Assembly (NCBI RefSeq): GCF_002209355.2
Contig: NZ_CP106855.1
Location: 2,542,001 to 2,606,000, forward strand
Direction of reading: 5' to 3'
Origin: Bdellovibrio sp. SKB1291214
Lineage (GTDB): Bacteria; Bdellovibrionota; Bdellovibrionia; Bdellovibrionales; Bdellovibrionaceae
DNA: 64,000 nucleotides
Shown: piece after piece, positions 33,265 to 41,746 of the stretch
Layout: every line of letters starts with the position of its first letter
How positions within the stretch are numbered: position 1 is the stretch's first letter
Notes under the pieces: generated by a model
Told to the model about the DNA's origin: nothing
What the model saw: only the letters and a program-made list of their open reading frames with translations
The model's database searches: none
Made by a program: the position numbers and the translations under genes

Positions 33265-34374
33265 TTAGGTATCGGTTCTTCCATCACTTGTGGAGGCGTG
33301 ATTGCTGAAGAAAGTGGAGCCGTTGTGCTTGAGATGCTTTAAAAGCAAAGGGATCGCGCCGTAGGCGAGATTCATGATGACGGGTCCCAATAACAAACCA
33401 GAGATGCCGAACATCACGATAGCACCGATGACACAAGTGAAGCCGATGACTGGATTGATTTTTTGATCACCAAGATTTCCGGCCAGGAAGGGTTTTAAAA
33501 CGTTGTCGATAGTGCCTGCGACTGTTGCAACGACTGCCATCCCGATGCCTGGTCCCGTGCGACCGCCGATGAACGCTAAGATCGCGAGCAAGAATCCCAC
33601 TGGAGCCGCTCCAATAATGGGAATGAATGACACCACAAATGTCACCGTTACGACCAACCAAAAATCACCCTCACCAAAGATTAAGCCGCCAACGCCGATT
33701 AAGAAGGCTTGAATCAAGCCAATCACAAAGGTTGAAAACAAGGTGACTGCGCAGGAATCTTTTGCCACTTGGATCAGGGATTCAGTCAACTTTTCATCAA
33801 CGACGCTGTAGCGTAGTACGAAAGCTTTGATCTGTCCGGCCTTCAATAGCAGGAAATACAAAAACAGAACGAAGATAAAAAAGTTGAATAAAATGCCTGG
33901 AAGTTGAGCCACGACGTCCGAGGAATAAGCTAAAAGCCAACCACCGATTTTTTTAAACACGGACTCTGTCATACCCTGTGCTGGAGTCGCCAGATCATAA
34001 CCGGTCCACTCCGTCGCTTTTTTAAGTAAACCCATTCCTTGGTTTTGCAGGTTTTTAAGTTGCTCCACAATAGGAGAGGATTGAAGGTCCTCTTGTTTGC
34101 CAGTGAGATGGACCGTGACTCTGTATAGAGCTAAGGACAACGGAACGCATGCAGCACCCAGGCCCACAAAAACTAAACCGAATACGGTCAGCCAGCGGGG
34201 AGCACGGACTCGGTTCGCTATACGGTTTGTGAAGTTGATAAGGCCCATGGCAAAGATGCCGGCCAAGATCAAAGGCACAACGAAAGGCAAATTAATATAA
34301 AGGAAAAGCGCACCAAGAATAAAGAGAAGGACCCAAGTAACCAGCTGTGATTTTTCTTTCAACGCATCAATCAT
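33265..34374 (-). CDS. AI-2E transporter (PerM) family membrane protein
   Basis: A 369-residue membrane protein of the AI-2E/PerM family with about eight spans. FILGALFLYINLPFVVPLILAG is at the N terminus, and IGLIQAFLIGVGGLIFGEGDFWL and VSFIPIIGAAPVGFLLAI are the family core. Functions reported in the family range from autoinducer export to Na/H exchange, so none is assigned. A TTG start at 34410 is possible, but ATG 34374 fits a promoter whose -10 ends 7 bases before it. Confidence 0.85.
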   Translation of the reverse strand: MIDALKEKSQLVTWVLLFILGALFLYINLPFVVPLILAGIFAMGLINFTNRIANRVRAPRWLTVFGLVFVGLGAACVPLSLALYRVTVHLTGKQEDLQSSPIVEQLKNLQNQGMGLLKKATEWTGYDLATPAQGMTESVFKKIGGWLLAYSSDVVAQLPGILFNFFIFVLFLYFLLLKAGQIKAFVLRYSVVDEKLTESLIQVAKDSCAVTLFSTFVIGLIQAFLIGVGGLIFGEGDFWLVVTVTFVVSFIPIIGAAPVGFLLAILAFIGGRTGPGIGMAVVATVAGTIDNVLKPFLAGNLGDQKINPVIGFTCVIGAIVMFGISGLLLGPVIMNLAYGAIPLLLKHLKHNGSTFFSNHASTSDGRTDT

Positions 34375-34410
34375 GGGGACAATTAAACGCCGTTTCTTGA
34401 TGGGTGGCAA
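34374..34410 (-). promoter_or_regulatory. promoter of the AI-2E family gene, start codon at +1
   Basis: On the minus strand TTGCCA (34410-34405), 17-base spacer, TTTAAT (34387-34382), then ATG after 7 bases at 34374. No SD. Confidence 0.55.
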
Positions 34411-34482
34411 GGAAAGAGACGCAGGAAGGGAATCAACGATCTAAAAATTCCTACGCCACAGAAAACGTACATTAAATTTTTA

Positions 34483-35157
34483 TTAGACTACGATGGAAGA
34501 GAGAAAATGAACTCCCAGTTCTTGAGTTTTTGTGTCTTGGTTCCATTTCGACCAGCGCACTTGTCCTTCTAGAGAAACGAATTCACCTTCGTTGTTCTGA
34601 TAAGTTAAATTCACGAAGTCCTTTTTTTCGTAAAACGGTGCTTGAATTTTCATGCAAGTACCGTGTTGGGAAAGGTTTTCAAAAGCTCCGCCCAAAATGG
34701 GTTGAAAGCCTTTGTTTTGATTTCCTAGTGGCAGTTTCGAAGGGCTTAGAAGGCCTTTTGAGGTGGCCTGTTCGCGACGATCCTGTCGTGACTCCACATT
34801 TTTTCCATCTAAGTATTTGTGAATGTTTTTAACCAGGTTTGTTTCTTCAGTTTTCCACATGACGATAAAGTTGTTGTCGGCTCTGAGGCGAATGCGCATG
34901 TTGCTAGATAGCTCACTCACGATAAAAAAGATTTTAAGATTCGGCGTCGTTTTTTGTAAGTGCATGTAAAGTTCATAGTGGCGCACTTCCAGGAACGGCA
35001 AGAAAGCGACGATGATTTTTTCTGCGATGGTGTCGTCCTTCATTTTTTCACGAAGTTCGTAGGGATTGTCTACGATCTCAGTCTTCAGTGACTTATCTTT
35101 TTTTAGTTGAGGTGGTAGTGCGTGAATTCCGTTGATAAATACTTGTGCTTTCATCAT
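34483..35157 (-). CDS. PilZ-domain protein with degenerate receiver-like N terminus
   Basis: A 224-residue protein. Residues about 115-224 form a PilZ domain: RQDRREQ supplies the Arg-x3-Arg of the c-di-GMP site, GGAFENLSQHGTCMKI the (D/N)-x-S-x2-G motif, then GEFVSLEGQVRWSKW. Residues 1-110 (IIVAFLPFLEVRHYELYMHL, LKIFFIVSE) look like a receiver fold without the phosphoacceptor. It should bind c-di-GMP, a key switch in Bdellovibrio lifestyle. ATG 35157 has GGGAGGG upstream. Confidence 0.85.
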   Translation of the reverse strand: MMKAQVFINGIHALPPQLKKDKSLKTEIVDNPYELREKMKDDTIAEKIIVAFLPFLEVRHYELYMHLQKTTPNLKIFFIVSELSSNMRIRLRADNNFIVMWKTEETNLVKNIHKYLDGKNVESRQDRREQATSKGLLSPSKLPLGNQNKGFQPILGGAFENLSQHGTCMKIQAPFYEKKDFVNLTYQNNEGEFVSLEGQVRWSKWNQDTKTQELGVHFLSSIVV

Positions 35158-35273
35158 TAAGCCCTCCCTTGAGCAAAATCTGAAGTGTGTAGTCAGTGCA
35201 GACGTTCCGTGTACTTTGAGACAAAGCAACTTAAGGGCCACTGGTCATTTGCAAACTACGAGGAGAGGGACGG

Positions 35274-35310
35274 AAAAAGTTAGACAGCTGTCATGGTTTT
35301 AGATGACAGC
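35274..35310 (-). terminator. probable terminator after the Hsp70-like gene
   Basis: GCTGTCAT (35287-35294) and ATGACAGC (35303-35310) pair perfectly. On the minus strand a T5 run follows 8 bases after the stem. Confidence 0.45.
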
Positions 35311-35345
35311 CGATGAAAGCTAACAGGATGAATATGAACTGGAAA

Positions 35346-36632
35346 TTAAGTGACCTTTTGGCCTTTTGCCCAAAAGCTTGCCGATTCCACCAGGCCCGAA
35401 AGCACGGAGTGGAAGTGAGATTGGGTTTGCAGGCGGTCCTTGCCAAAGCGATTTTCGAGCTCGGCTTGGATAAATGGCACCTTGGCTGTTCCGCCTGTGA
35501 GACACACGAGATCGACCTGACCAGGGGCAACTCCTGCGGAATCCAAGCAGCGATCAAGGCCTTCAAAGATCTTTTGGCGCGTGTTCATTGCCCATTCGAT
35601 AAACTGAGCGGTGGTGAAGTTCTCAGTGATTTCGATTTCGGGATAGTCAAACCGGAAGTCAAAGGATTCAGCACCCGATAGACCCCTTTTCGTTTTTTCA
35701 ATCGCTTCAAAGAAAGGGAAGATTTGTTGGTCTTCTAGTAACACGAATAATCGTTCGATAGCTTCTTTGTCTTTTGCTCCCAAAGAGCATTTTTTCACTT
35801 CGCGAATGAATTCGTAAGTGTCTTTTTCTTTAAGATGCACAATGTGAGCAGGGTGATTCAATTTCTGAGTGACAGCGGGAGGCATCGTCAGAACATTACT
35901 GCTCATAGGGAGGCGATAGCGTGATTTTGCGCCAAAGTATTCATTCAAGCGATGACTCATAAAAACGGAATCCAATGCATCACCGGCCATCGGGCAGCCG
36001 TCAATGGCCAAGACATCTTTGCTATCAAAACCCTCAGCGCGCAGGCGGATTAAAGTAAAGTCTGAAGTCCCTCCGCCGAAGTCGCCGATAAGAACGATTT
36101 TTTCTTGGGTGATTTGTTTGCGATAATCAAAGGCCGCAGCCAACGGTTCTGGCACGAACTGCACTTCTTGAAAGCCCGCCATCTTGGCCGCTTTTTCCAT
36201 ACGGTGCAGGGCAAATCCATCCGCCACAGGGTCCATAGAATATCTTGCGGGTCTGCCAATAACTGCTTTTGTGACTTCTTGATTCAGATGTTTTTCAGCG
36301 CGTTTTTTTAATTCCAACAAAAAGATGCCAACCATGTTTTCTAAAGTCACAATGCGATTATCAATCACAGTACCCAAATAACTCTGGTTGGGCAGATGAG
36401 ACTTAAACGAGCGAAAGAGGCGACCTTCCATATCTTGTTCGATATACTGTTCAATCGCTTCCGCACCATAATAACAAAGATCAGGATTTGGGAAATAAAG
36501 CAACGTGCGCATCAACGTTTGGTCTGCGGCCTTTGGATCAAGGGGAAGTGCCCCATGGGTTTTCCCATTGTGATAAGCTCCCACAAGCGAGTTGCTGGTT
36601 CCAAAGTCAATGGCAAGAAACGAATCAGACAT
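35346..36632 (-). CDS. Hsp70-family protein, YegD-like (no substrate-binding domain)
   Basis: A 428-residue actin-fold ATPase. It has the Hsp70 nucleotide sites AIDFGTSNSLVGAY at 6-19, VLIGDFGGGTSDFTLI near 190, and DLVCLTGGTAKVPFIQAEL near the end. It stops after the ATPase domain, like E. coli YegD, so it is not a full DnaK chaperone. ATG 36632 has GGGGA upstream. It is divergent from the Gre-like gene with 61 bases between start codons. Confidence 0.88.
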   Translation of the reverse strand: MSDSFLAIDFGTSNSLVGAYHNGKTHGALPLDPKAADQTLMRTLLYFPNPDLCYYGAEAIEQYIEQDMEGRLFRSFKSHLPNQSYLGTVIDNRIVTLENMVGIFLLELKKRAEKHLNQEVTKAVIGRPARYSMDPVADGFALHRMEKAAKMAGFQEVQFVPEPLAAAFDYRKQITQEKIVLIGDFGGGTSDFTLIRLRAEGFDSKDVLAIDGCPMAGDALDSVFMSHRLNEYFGAKSRYRLPMSSNVLTMPPAVTQKLNHPAHIVHLKEKDTYEFIREVKKCSLGAKDKEAIERLFVLLEDQQIFPFFEAIEKTKRGLSGAESFDFRFDYPEIEITENFTTAQFIEWAMNTRQKIFEGLDRCLDSAGVAPGQVDLVCLTGGTAKVPFIQAELENRFGKDRLQTQSHFHSVLSGLVESASFWAKGQKVT

Positions 36633-36693
36633 ATTGCAATCCCCGACCAAATCGGTCACCCTAAAAGAGTCATTGTATCATTGGAGTGGCACT

Positions 36694-37173
36694 GTGGATA
36701 AGCGAAAACTGATTGAACACATTAGAAGCGAAGTTGAAAAAGACGTCGAGGTGTTAACGGCCTCTGCAAAAGCGACGATTGAAGCAGTCACTGGCGAGGA
36801 ATCCAAACCTGAAAATGAATACGATACACGTGGGCTTGAAGCCTCTTACCTTGCGCGAGGTCAGGCAAAACGCATCTCTGAAATTAAAGAATTCTTGGTC
36901 GTTTTAAAACACGTGAACGTTAAGGACTTCGGTCCTGACGATAAGATCGCGGGAACCGCTTTGATCGAAGTCGAGAGCAATGGCAAAACCAGTCACTTAT
37001 TCATGATGACCCACGGTGGTGGTGTCACAGTCACTTTCGAAGGTAAGAAAATTCAGATTGTTACTCCGAATAGCCCCCTGGGCGAGGCCTTGTTGGATCT
37101 TGTCGAAGGCGACGTGGCCATCGTGGAGCAAGGTGATTCGATTCGCGAGTACGAAATCATTTCGGTTCAATAA
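36694..37173 (+). CDS. GreA/GreB-like transcription elongation factor family protein
   Basis: A 159-residue protein. The C-terminal part IQIVTPNSPLGEALLDLVEGDVAIVE matches the GreA/GreB C-terminal (FKBP-like) domain that binds RNA polymerase. The N-terminal half is helical (HIRSEVEKDVEVLTASAKAT) but shorter and less regular than the GreA coiled coil, so it may be a Gre-related factor (Rnk/GreB-like) rather than a true cleavage factor. Start GTG 36694 has TTGGAG 7 bases upstream. A small membrane protein gene follows after 2 bases. Confidence 0.75.
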   Translation: MDKRKLIEHIRSEVEKDVEVLTASAKATIEAVTGEESKPENEYDTRGLEASYLARGQAKRISEIKEFLVVLKHVNVKDFGPDDKIAGTALIEVESNGKTSHLFMMTHGGGVTVTFEGKKIQIVTPNSPLGEALLDLVEGDVAIVEQGDSIREYEIISVQ

Positions 37174-37175
37174 TC

Positions 37176-37391
37176 ATGACGAAGAAAGTGATTCTTACGA
37201 TCATCGGGACGGCCGTGGGATTCATGACCGGTCTTATTCTTGGCTTCGCGCTGACACCCATATTGTGGAAGCTTGAACCTGTGCTAGGACTGGAGCTAGC
37301 AGGTCACTCCGGACCGTCGACCTGGGTCGCGGTTTTTTTTGGTATTGTCATCGCTAGTATCACAGGTTCCTTCGCATGGAAGCGTCCCTAA
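37176..37391 (+). CDS. small two-span membrane protein
   Basis: A 71-residue protein with two hydrophobic segments (about residues 5-30 and 50-66) separated by a short polar loop (LAGHSGPST). It starts 2 bases after the Gre-like stop, so it is co-transcribed. Function unknown. Confidence 0.65.
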   Translation: MTKKVILTIIGTAVGFMTGLILGFALTPILWKLEPVLGLELAGHSGPSTWVAVFFGIVIASITGSFAWKRP

Positions 37392-37407
37392 GAAGTCATT
37401 TCGGTTA

Positions 37408-37689
37408 TCAATAGCCGATGTCTTGCAGCTTTTTCTCTTGAAGAACTAAAACGGGAGATGTTTTTGTACTGGAATAAGTCTTGATGGTTTTTTTATATGT
37501 CATCAAGATCAGGCGCAGTAAATCTTCTTTATGCGCAGGGGAGGGAAGTTGAGACTGTTCAATCTCAAAGACGGAATAGTTTCCATCTTCCAGAACCACC
37601 TCTACCAAAATTTTTCCGTTGCGTGATAAAAATAAGAGCCATACGTCCCAGTCAATAATCGAACTATGTTTTTGCAACGTACTCTCCAT
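37408..37689 (-). CDS. hypothetical cytosolic protein
   Basis: A 93-residue protein with protein-like composition: WLLFLSRNGKILVEVVLEDG suggests beta strands, then a helical DLLRLILMTYKKTIKTYSS. No family recognised. The SD is weak. Two dyads lie 36-81 bases upstream, overlapping the likely promoter (TTGTAC then TATACC). Convergent with the small membrane gene at 37391. Confidence 0.5.
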   Translation of the reverse strand: MESTLQKHSSIIDWDVWLLFLSRNGKILVEVVLEDGNYSVFEIEQSQLPSPAHKEDLLRLILMTYKKTIKTYSSTKTSPVLVLQEKKLQDIGY

Positions 37690-37724
37690 GAAGATTTCTA
37701 TTCAAGGTATATGTTCTGAATAGT

Positions 37725-37770
37725 CTGTACAAGTACAGGAGCATGAATACTTGCAATTGCTGCAAGTATT
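37725..37770. promoter_or_regulatory. two dyads upstream of the 93-residue gene
   Basis: CTGTAC-AA-GTACAG (37725-37738) and AATACTTGCA-ATTGC-TGCAAGTATT (37746-37770) are perfect inverted repeats. They lie between the exonuclease 3' end and the start at 37689. The first overlaps a possible -35 box of the 37689 gene. Confidence 0.5.
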
Positions 37771-37813
37771 TAGCTTTTAATCATGTTTTTACAACGGGAA
37801 GTGATTGATAACC

Positions 37814-38698
37814 TTATTTGAAATTATCCATGAGGGGTATATCACGATGAATACCGTTAAACGGGCCATGGTAAACGCTGTCTTCAAGCCAACTGATTTC
37901 TGCCTTAACGTCGTCTTTGAAAATCATTTTTGACCAAAAGCGATTGGTGTTGTCCCAAGAATAGCCGCGAGTTTTCAAAAATTCTTTGGATTCGAAAGGA
38001 GCCGAGCTTGCAATCACATGAGTCATCATGCGTTTTGCATTTGCAGTAAGCTCCATCAAGTAAGGCGTTTCGGAGATGTGGCACTTATGACTTAACAAAT
38101 AAAGCAAAGCATCCACGTCGTTGAGTGCTCTGTGGGAGTCGGTAAAAAAGCCGTGATAGATATTTAAAAGCTCAAGCTTAGGGCTTGTGAAGCCTTTGGA
38201 ATTCCAATCAACTTGTTTAAAAGAACAGCCCCAGATTCGTTCCGTGGATGTTTTTGATTTACGATCAATAAACGGACGGTCAAATTTTGCATTGTGAGCA
38301 ATTACCAAACAGGTCTCACCAATCAATTGGTCAACGTGGCCCCAATCGATTTTTTGGCCTTCAAGGTCGGTATCCGTGATTCCTGTAAGGGCCACGATCT
38401 CGGGTGATAAAGGACGGCCTGGGTCTTGGAATGCGGAATAAGATTTACCAAGACGCAAAATCTCGCCTGTGTTTTTGTTGAAATCAAATTGGCGCATGCC
38501 GATTTCGATCACTTGATCTTCGTTCTGATTCAGTCCCGTTGTTTCAACGTCTAAGACCATTCCTGTACGAACCAAATCTTGATTGGTGTTAAGCCATGAA
38601 TCAGTGACGTATTCAGGAAATAAAACGGGGCACTCAACTAACTTTTTAAGAGTTACTGAATTGCCGTCATGTGATTTTCCGATCCAACGAAATGCCAT
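37814..38698 (-). CDS. DEDDh 3'-5' exonuclease (DnaQ-like)
   Basis: A 294-residue protein with an RNase T/DnaQ exonuclease domain: Asp50 and Glu52 in VLDVETTGL, then EIVALTGITDTDL, VIAHNAKFDRPFI and HRALNDVDALLYLL give the DEDDh set. About 45 N-terminal and 90 C-terminal residues (KEFLKTRGYSWDNTNRFWSK) flank it; the latter resembles a small nucleic-acid or substrate-binding add-on. ATG 38698 has TTTGGAG 7 bases upstream. It could act in DNA repair or nucleic-acid degradation. Confidence 0.88.
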   Translation of the reverse strand: MAFRWIGKSHDGNSVTLKKLVECPVLFPEYVTDSWLNTNQDLVRTGMVLDVETTGLNQNEDQVIEIGMRQFDFNKNTGEILRLGKSYSAFQDPGRPLSPEIVALTGITDTDLEGQKIDWGHVDQLIGETCLVIAHNAKFDRPFIDRKSKTSTERIWGCSFKQVDWNSKGFTSPKLELLNIYHGFFTDSHRALNDVDALLYLLSHKCHISETPYLMELTANAKRMMTHVIASSAPFESKEFLKTRGYSWDNTNRFWSKMIFKDDVKAEISWLEDSVYHGPFNGIHRDIPLMDNFK

Positions 38699-38807
38699 AT
38701 CAACTCCAAAGGGCCTTATAGTCCCCTCAGCCAGCATTATCGATGATACCCTGTCCAGTTTCATCTGATTTTTCTATCTGAAATGCAGCGTCGGACTGTA
38801 TTCAAAA

Positions 38808-40247
38808 TTATTCGACGGCGACCTTCTTAGGATCGTCGGGACGGGCGGACATTTCTGCCGGAAGTTGCCAGAAAATCCACGCTGAGCTGCAGGTGATAAG
38901 GCCCATGCAAATAAATGTGGCACGGAAGGCCTGCAGGGCATAGCCTCCACCTTCCATAGCTGGATAGTGGGAGGCGAAGGTGCTTAGCAGCGCGCCTGCC
39001 GCGGCCACGCCAAAACTCATCGCCAACATTTGCACCATGGAAAATAAGCTGTTTCCGCTGGAGGCAAGTTTTGCGTTGAGGTCTTTCAGTGTCAGTGTGT
39101 TCATCGCGGTGAATTGCAGAGAGTTCACTGTCCCGAAAAATAACAACTGTAAAATTCGAATCCACAGTGGTTGTGACGGTGTGATTAAAGCAAAGCTTGC
39201 CATCATAATGCCCACACAAAGAGTGTTGTAAGTAAGTGTGCGACGATATCCCAAACGCATGATTAAAGGCGTTCCCAGTTTTTTAGCATAAATACCAGCA
39301 AGTGCGACAGGGATCATCGTTAGACCCGCCTCAAACGGGGAGTAATGCATGCTGATTTGTAAAAACAACGGGATCAGAAAAGGCATACTGCTGCTGCCGA
39401 TACGTGCAAACAGATTTCCTAAAAGTCCAATGGTATATGTTTGAGAGCTAAAAAGTTTTAAAGAAAATAACGGCAGCGGATTTTTTCGTGCATGAATCCA
39501 ATACGCGGTTAAAGACGCCATACCAAAGATAGTTAACAACAAGACTGTGGCCTGTTGAAAACCCAGCTCTGACAACCCATCCAGAGCAAAAGAGATCATC
39601 ACCATGCACGTTGAGAGCATGATGAAGCCCGACAAATCGAATTTAGGAACTTCAACACCGCGAATATCCGGCATATCGATATACGTCGCGATACAACCAA
39701 TGATGCCAACGGGAATGTTGATTAAGAAAATCCAATGCCATGAAGCGTACTCTACCAAATATCCACCCAGCGTAGGGCCGATCAGAGGTCCCACCAAGGC
39801 AGGAATTGTGACAAAGCTGATGGCTCGTAAAAATTGATTTGCTGGAAAAGCCCTAAGGACCGCAAGGCGACCCACCGGCATCATCATCGCCCCGCCCATA
39901 CCTTGAAACACCCGAGATACAACAAGTTGGGGCAGTGTTTGAGCAACCGCACAGCACAAAGACCCCAGAGTAAATAAAAGAATCGCCGAAAAAAATACGC
40001 GACGGGTTCCAAAGCGGTCCGCGATCCATCCCGAAGCAGGAATTAGAACAGCGATCGTCAGGGAGTATGCTATCACCACTGATTGCATCATCAGAGGACT
40101 TTGGTTCAAACTTTTTGCCATGCTTGGAAGAGCCGTGTTGACGATTGTTGAATCTAAGGTTTCCATAAAGAAACCAATAGCAACTAACCAGAGAAGTCGA
40201 TTGGAAGAAGCAGGGTTGGCTGAACCAGAGGATGTGGTGGTGGACAT
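38808..40247 (-). CDS. MFS multidrug exporter, DHA2 (EmrB) type
   Basis: A 479-residue transporter with 14 likely spans. IGFFMETLDSTIVNTALPSMA is the DHA2 signature in span 1. AGWIADRFGTRRVFFSA is motif A. PALVGPLIGPTLGGYLVEYASW is the antiporter motif C region. It expels drugs by proton antiport; no EmrA-like adaptor is adjacent. ATG 40247 has GAGAGG upstream. Divergent from the PAP2 operon. Confidence 0.92.
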   Translation of the reverse strand: MSTTTSSGSANPASSNRLLWLVAIGFFMETLDSTIVNTALPSMAKSLNQSPLMMQSVVIAYSLTIAVLIPASGWIADRFGTRRVFFSAILLFTLGSLCCAVAQTLPQLVVSRVFQGMGGAMMMPVGRLAVLRAFPANQFLRAISFVTIPALVGPLIGPTLGGYLVEYASWHWIFLINIPVGIIGCIATYIDMPDIRGVEVPKFDLSGFIMLSTCMVMISFALDGLSELGFQQATVLLLTIFGMASLTAYWIHARKNPLPLFSLKLFSSQTYTIGLLGNLFARIGSSSMPFLIPLFLQISMHYSPFEAGLTMIPVALAGIYAKKLGTPLIMRLGYRRTLTYNTLCVGIMMASFALITPSQPLWIRILQLLFFGTVNSLQFTAMNTLTLKDLNAKLASSGNSLFSMVQMLAMSFGVAAAGALLSTFASHYPAMEGGGYALQAFRATFICMGLITCSSAWIFWQLPAEMSARPDDPKKVAVE

Positions 40248-40305
40248 ATAAAACCTCTCTCTTGTTTTACTCCCGTTTTCTGAGTTCCGCAAAGAGAGTT
40301 CCGTT

Positions 40306-40342
40306 TTGACGTCAGAGTTTGAATTAAGGTACGCTTAGTGAA
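40306..40342 (+). promoter_or_regulatory. promoter of the PAP2 operon, start codon at +1
   Basis: TTGACG at 40306-40311, 18-base spacer, TACGCT at 40330-40335, then 6 bases to ATG 40342. No SD. The TACG form of the -10 box is also seen at 2402. Confidence 0.5.
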
Positions 40343-41091
40343 TGACAAATTTAAGTAGAGTTCTGTTTTTGTTTTTCAGTGTCGTGTTTTCTTCGCCATC
40401 TTTTGCAGGTTCATTCGAATGGAATGATCCGACAGGCAGCAAACCATTTCTTCCGTGGGTGTGGGAAGACCAATTGAAACCCACTGCTGAAAAATCCTGG
40501 GACCTAACCGGTGCAAGTATACTTCTTGCGGGGGCCGTAGGAACTGCTGCTGCACATACTCAAGATGACCGGGTGTTTGAGTACACACAAAATCACGACT
40601 TGATGTCTGATTCATGGGAGCAAGTTGGTGGGTTTTTAGCCAGTGGTGGTCCAGGGGTCTTTCTTGCGATGACACAGCTTTGGTGGGATCAACCTGCGGG
40701 TCTGCAAAATTTCCGTGCGATGATGTGGACCACAGCGACTCATGTAACTTTAGCAGCCAGTATCAATCGTGAAAGACCTCCGGGACAAAATCGCGGTTGG
40801 TCCTTTCCATCAGGGCACACCTCGAATGCTTTTGCGATTGCGACCTCTCTTGCATATTCATACGGTCCTTGGGTGGGCGTTCCTTCATACGGTCTGGCGA
40901 CCTTTATTGCGGCATCCAGAATATCTGCACAAGTGCATTGGTTGAGTGATTGTGTCGCTGCCGCCGCCATCGGAATTTATTGGGGACGTGCATCTGCGCT
41001 CGTGACTGAAAGTAAAAAGCCAGTTACAATATTTATATATCCGGTGCCTATTGATGGAGGCGCAATTGTTAATTTCTCCAAAGTTTTTTAG
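40342..41091 (+). CDS. exported PAP2-family phosphatase
   Basis: A 249-residue PAP2/PgpB-type lipid phosphatase with signal peptide (cut after SFA near residue 22). Motif 1 is NRERPP (RP at 145-146, but the usual Lys seven residues before is Ala), motif 2 is FPSGHTS (156-160), motif 3 is SRISAQVHWLSD (His199, Asp203). It should act on phospholipid or lipid A phosphates or undecaprenyl pyrophosphate at the periplasmic face. It overlaps the next gene by 26 bases and heads a three-gene operon with the DUF3943-like and beta-barrel genes. Confidence 0.9.
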   Translation: MTNLSRVLFLFFSVVFSSPSFAGSFEWNDPTGSKPFLPWVWEDQLKPTAEKSWDLTGASILLAGAVGTAAAHTQDDRVFEYTQNHDLMSDSWEQVGGFLASGGPGVFLAMTQLWWDQPAGLQNFRAMMWTTATHVTLAASINRERPPGQNRGWSFPSGHTSNAFAIATSLAYSYGPWVGVPSYGLATFIAASRISAQVHWLSDCVAAAAIGIYWGRASALVTESKKPVTIFIYPVPIDGGAIVNFSKVF

Positions 41092-41746
41092 TTCACTCAT
41101 CCTGAGTGTTGCTGTTTTATTTTCGGTGATCACTGGCGCCGAGGAATCGGCGCCGGTGTTACAGAAAAATCCCACCGGTCTTTACGAAGAGTATAAGCAA
41201 ATTCCCAAAGCCGAATTCGAGAAGCACGAAAGACTTAAAAACTTTGCGATCATGTATGGTCTGCAGTGGATCGTTTATGGTGTTACTCAATACCACACGA
41301 TCAAAGAACATGGCTCGTTTCATAATTGGATTAGAAATCCGTGGCACGCCGATTATGATAAAGATACTTATGATTATAATATCTTTAAGCACTCTCTGTC
41401 TGGAGAGTTGTACTATCAATACTATCGGTCGCGCGGATATTCCGAACAGGAATCTTTTTTGTGGGCAGTGGCTTCGTCAACAGCGTTTGAGTTTACAATT
41501 GAAACGGTGACGGAGGTCCCTAGTTATCAGGATTTGTATCAAACCCCGGTGTTGGGAACTGTGGTCGGGGTAGGTATGGAAAAACTCAGCTTGTATTTCC
41601 ATTCAAAAAAAACATGGCCCAACCGGTTGTTAGGATATTTTTTTAATCCATTCACATTGTTGTCGCACTCGCAGTACGGATATGTCACGGTTCCGGTCGT
41701 GACAAATAACTATAAAGGCATCCAGATTTCATGGAGCTTCCAATGA
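41066..41746 (+). CDS. DUF3943-like exported protein, paralogue 2
   Basis: A 226-residue protein with signal peptide (SPKFFSSLILSVAVLFSVITG-like core, cut before EES). The core matches the protein at 13894-14559: FAIMYGLQWIVYGVTQYHTI, KEHGSFHNW, DYDKDTYDYNIFKHSLSGELYYQYYRSRGYS in order, then FEFTIETVTEVPSYQDLYQTPVLGT. The PS-x-QDL-x-TP-x-G segment is the DUF3943 mark. I choose TTG 41066 because GGAGG lies 5 bases before it; an ATG at 41054 precedes that SD. Its stop overlaps the next ATG. Confidence 0.75.
   Translation: MLISPKFFSSLILSVAVLFSVITGAEESAPVLQKNPTGLYEEYKQIPKAEFEKHERLKNFAIMYGLQWIVYGVTQYHTIKEHGSFHNWIRNPWHADYDKDTYDYNIFKHSLSGELYYQYYRSRGYSEQESFLWAVASSTAFEFTIETVTEVPSYQDLYQTPVLGTVVGVGMEKLSLYFHSKKTWPNRLLGYFFNPFTLLSHSQYGYVTVPVVTNNYKGIQISWSFQ

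Noticed and set aside
37725-37738. CTGTAC-N2-GTACAG as a LexA box
   Set aside because: The E. coli LexA box needs 8 bases between CTGT and ACAG; here there are 6. The reported Bdellovibrio LexA motif (TTAC-N3-GTAA) is different.
41054-41065. ATG 41054 as the start of the second DUF3943-like protein
   Set aside because: The SD GGAGG lies after this ATG and properly before TTG 41066, which directly begins the signal peptide.
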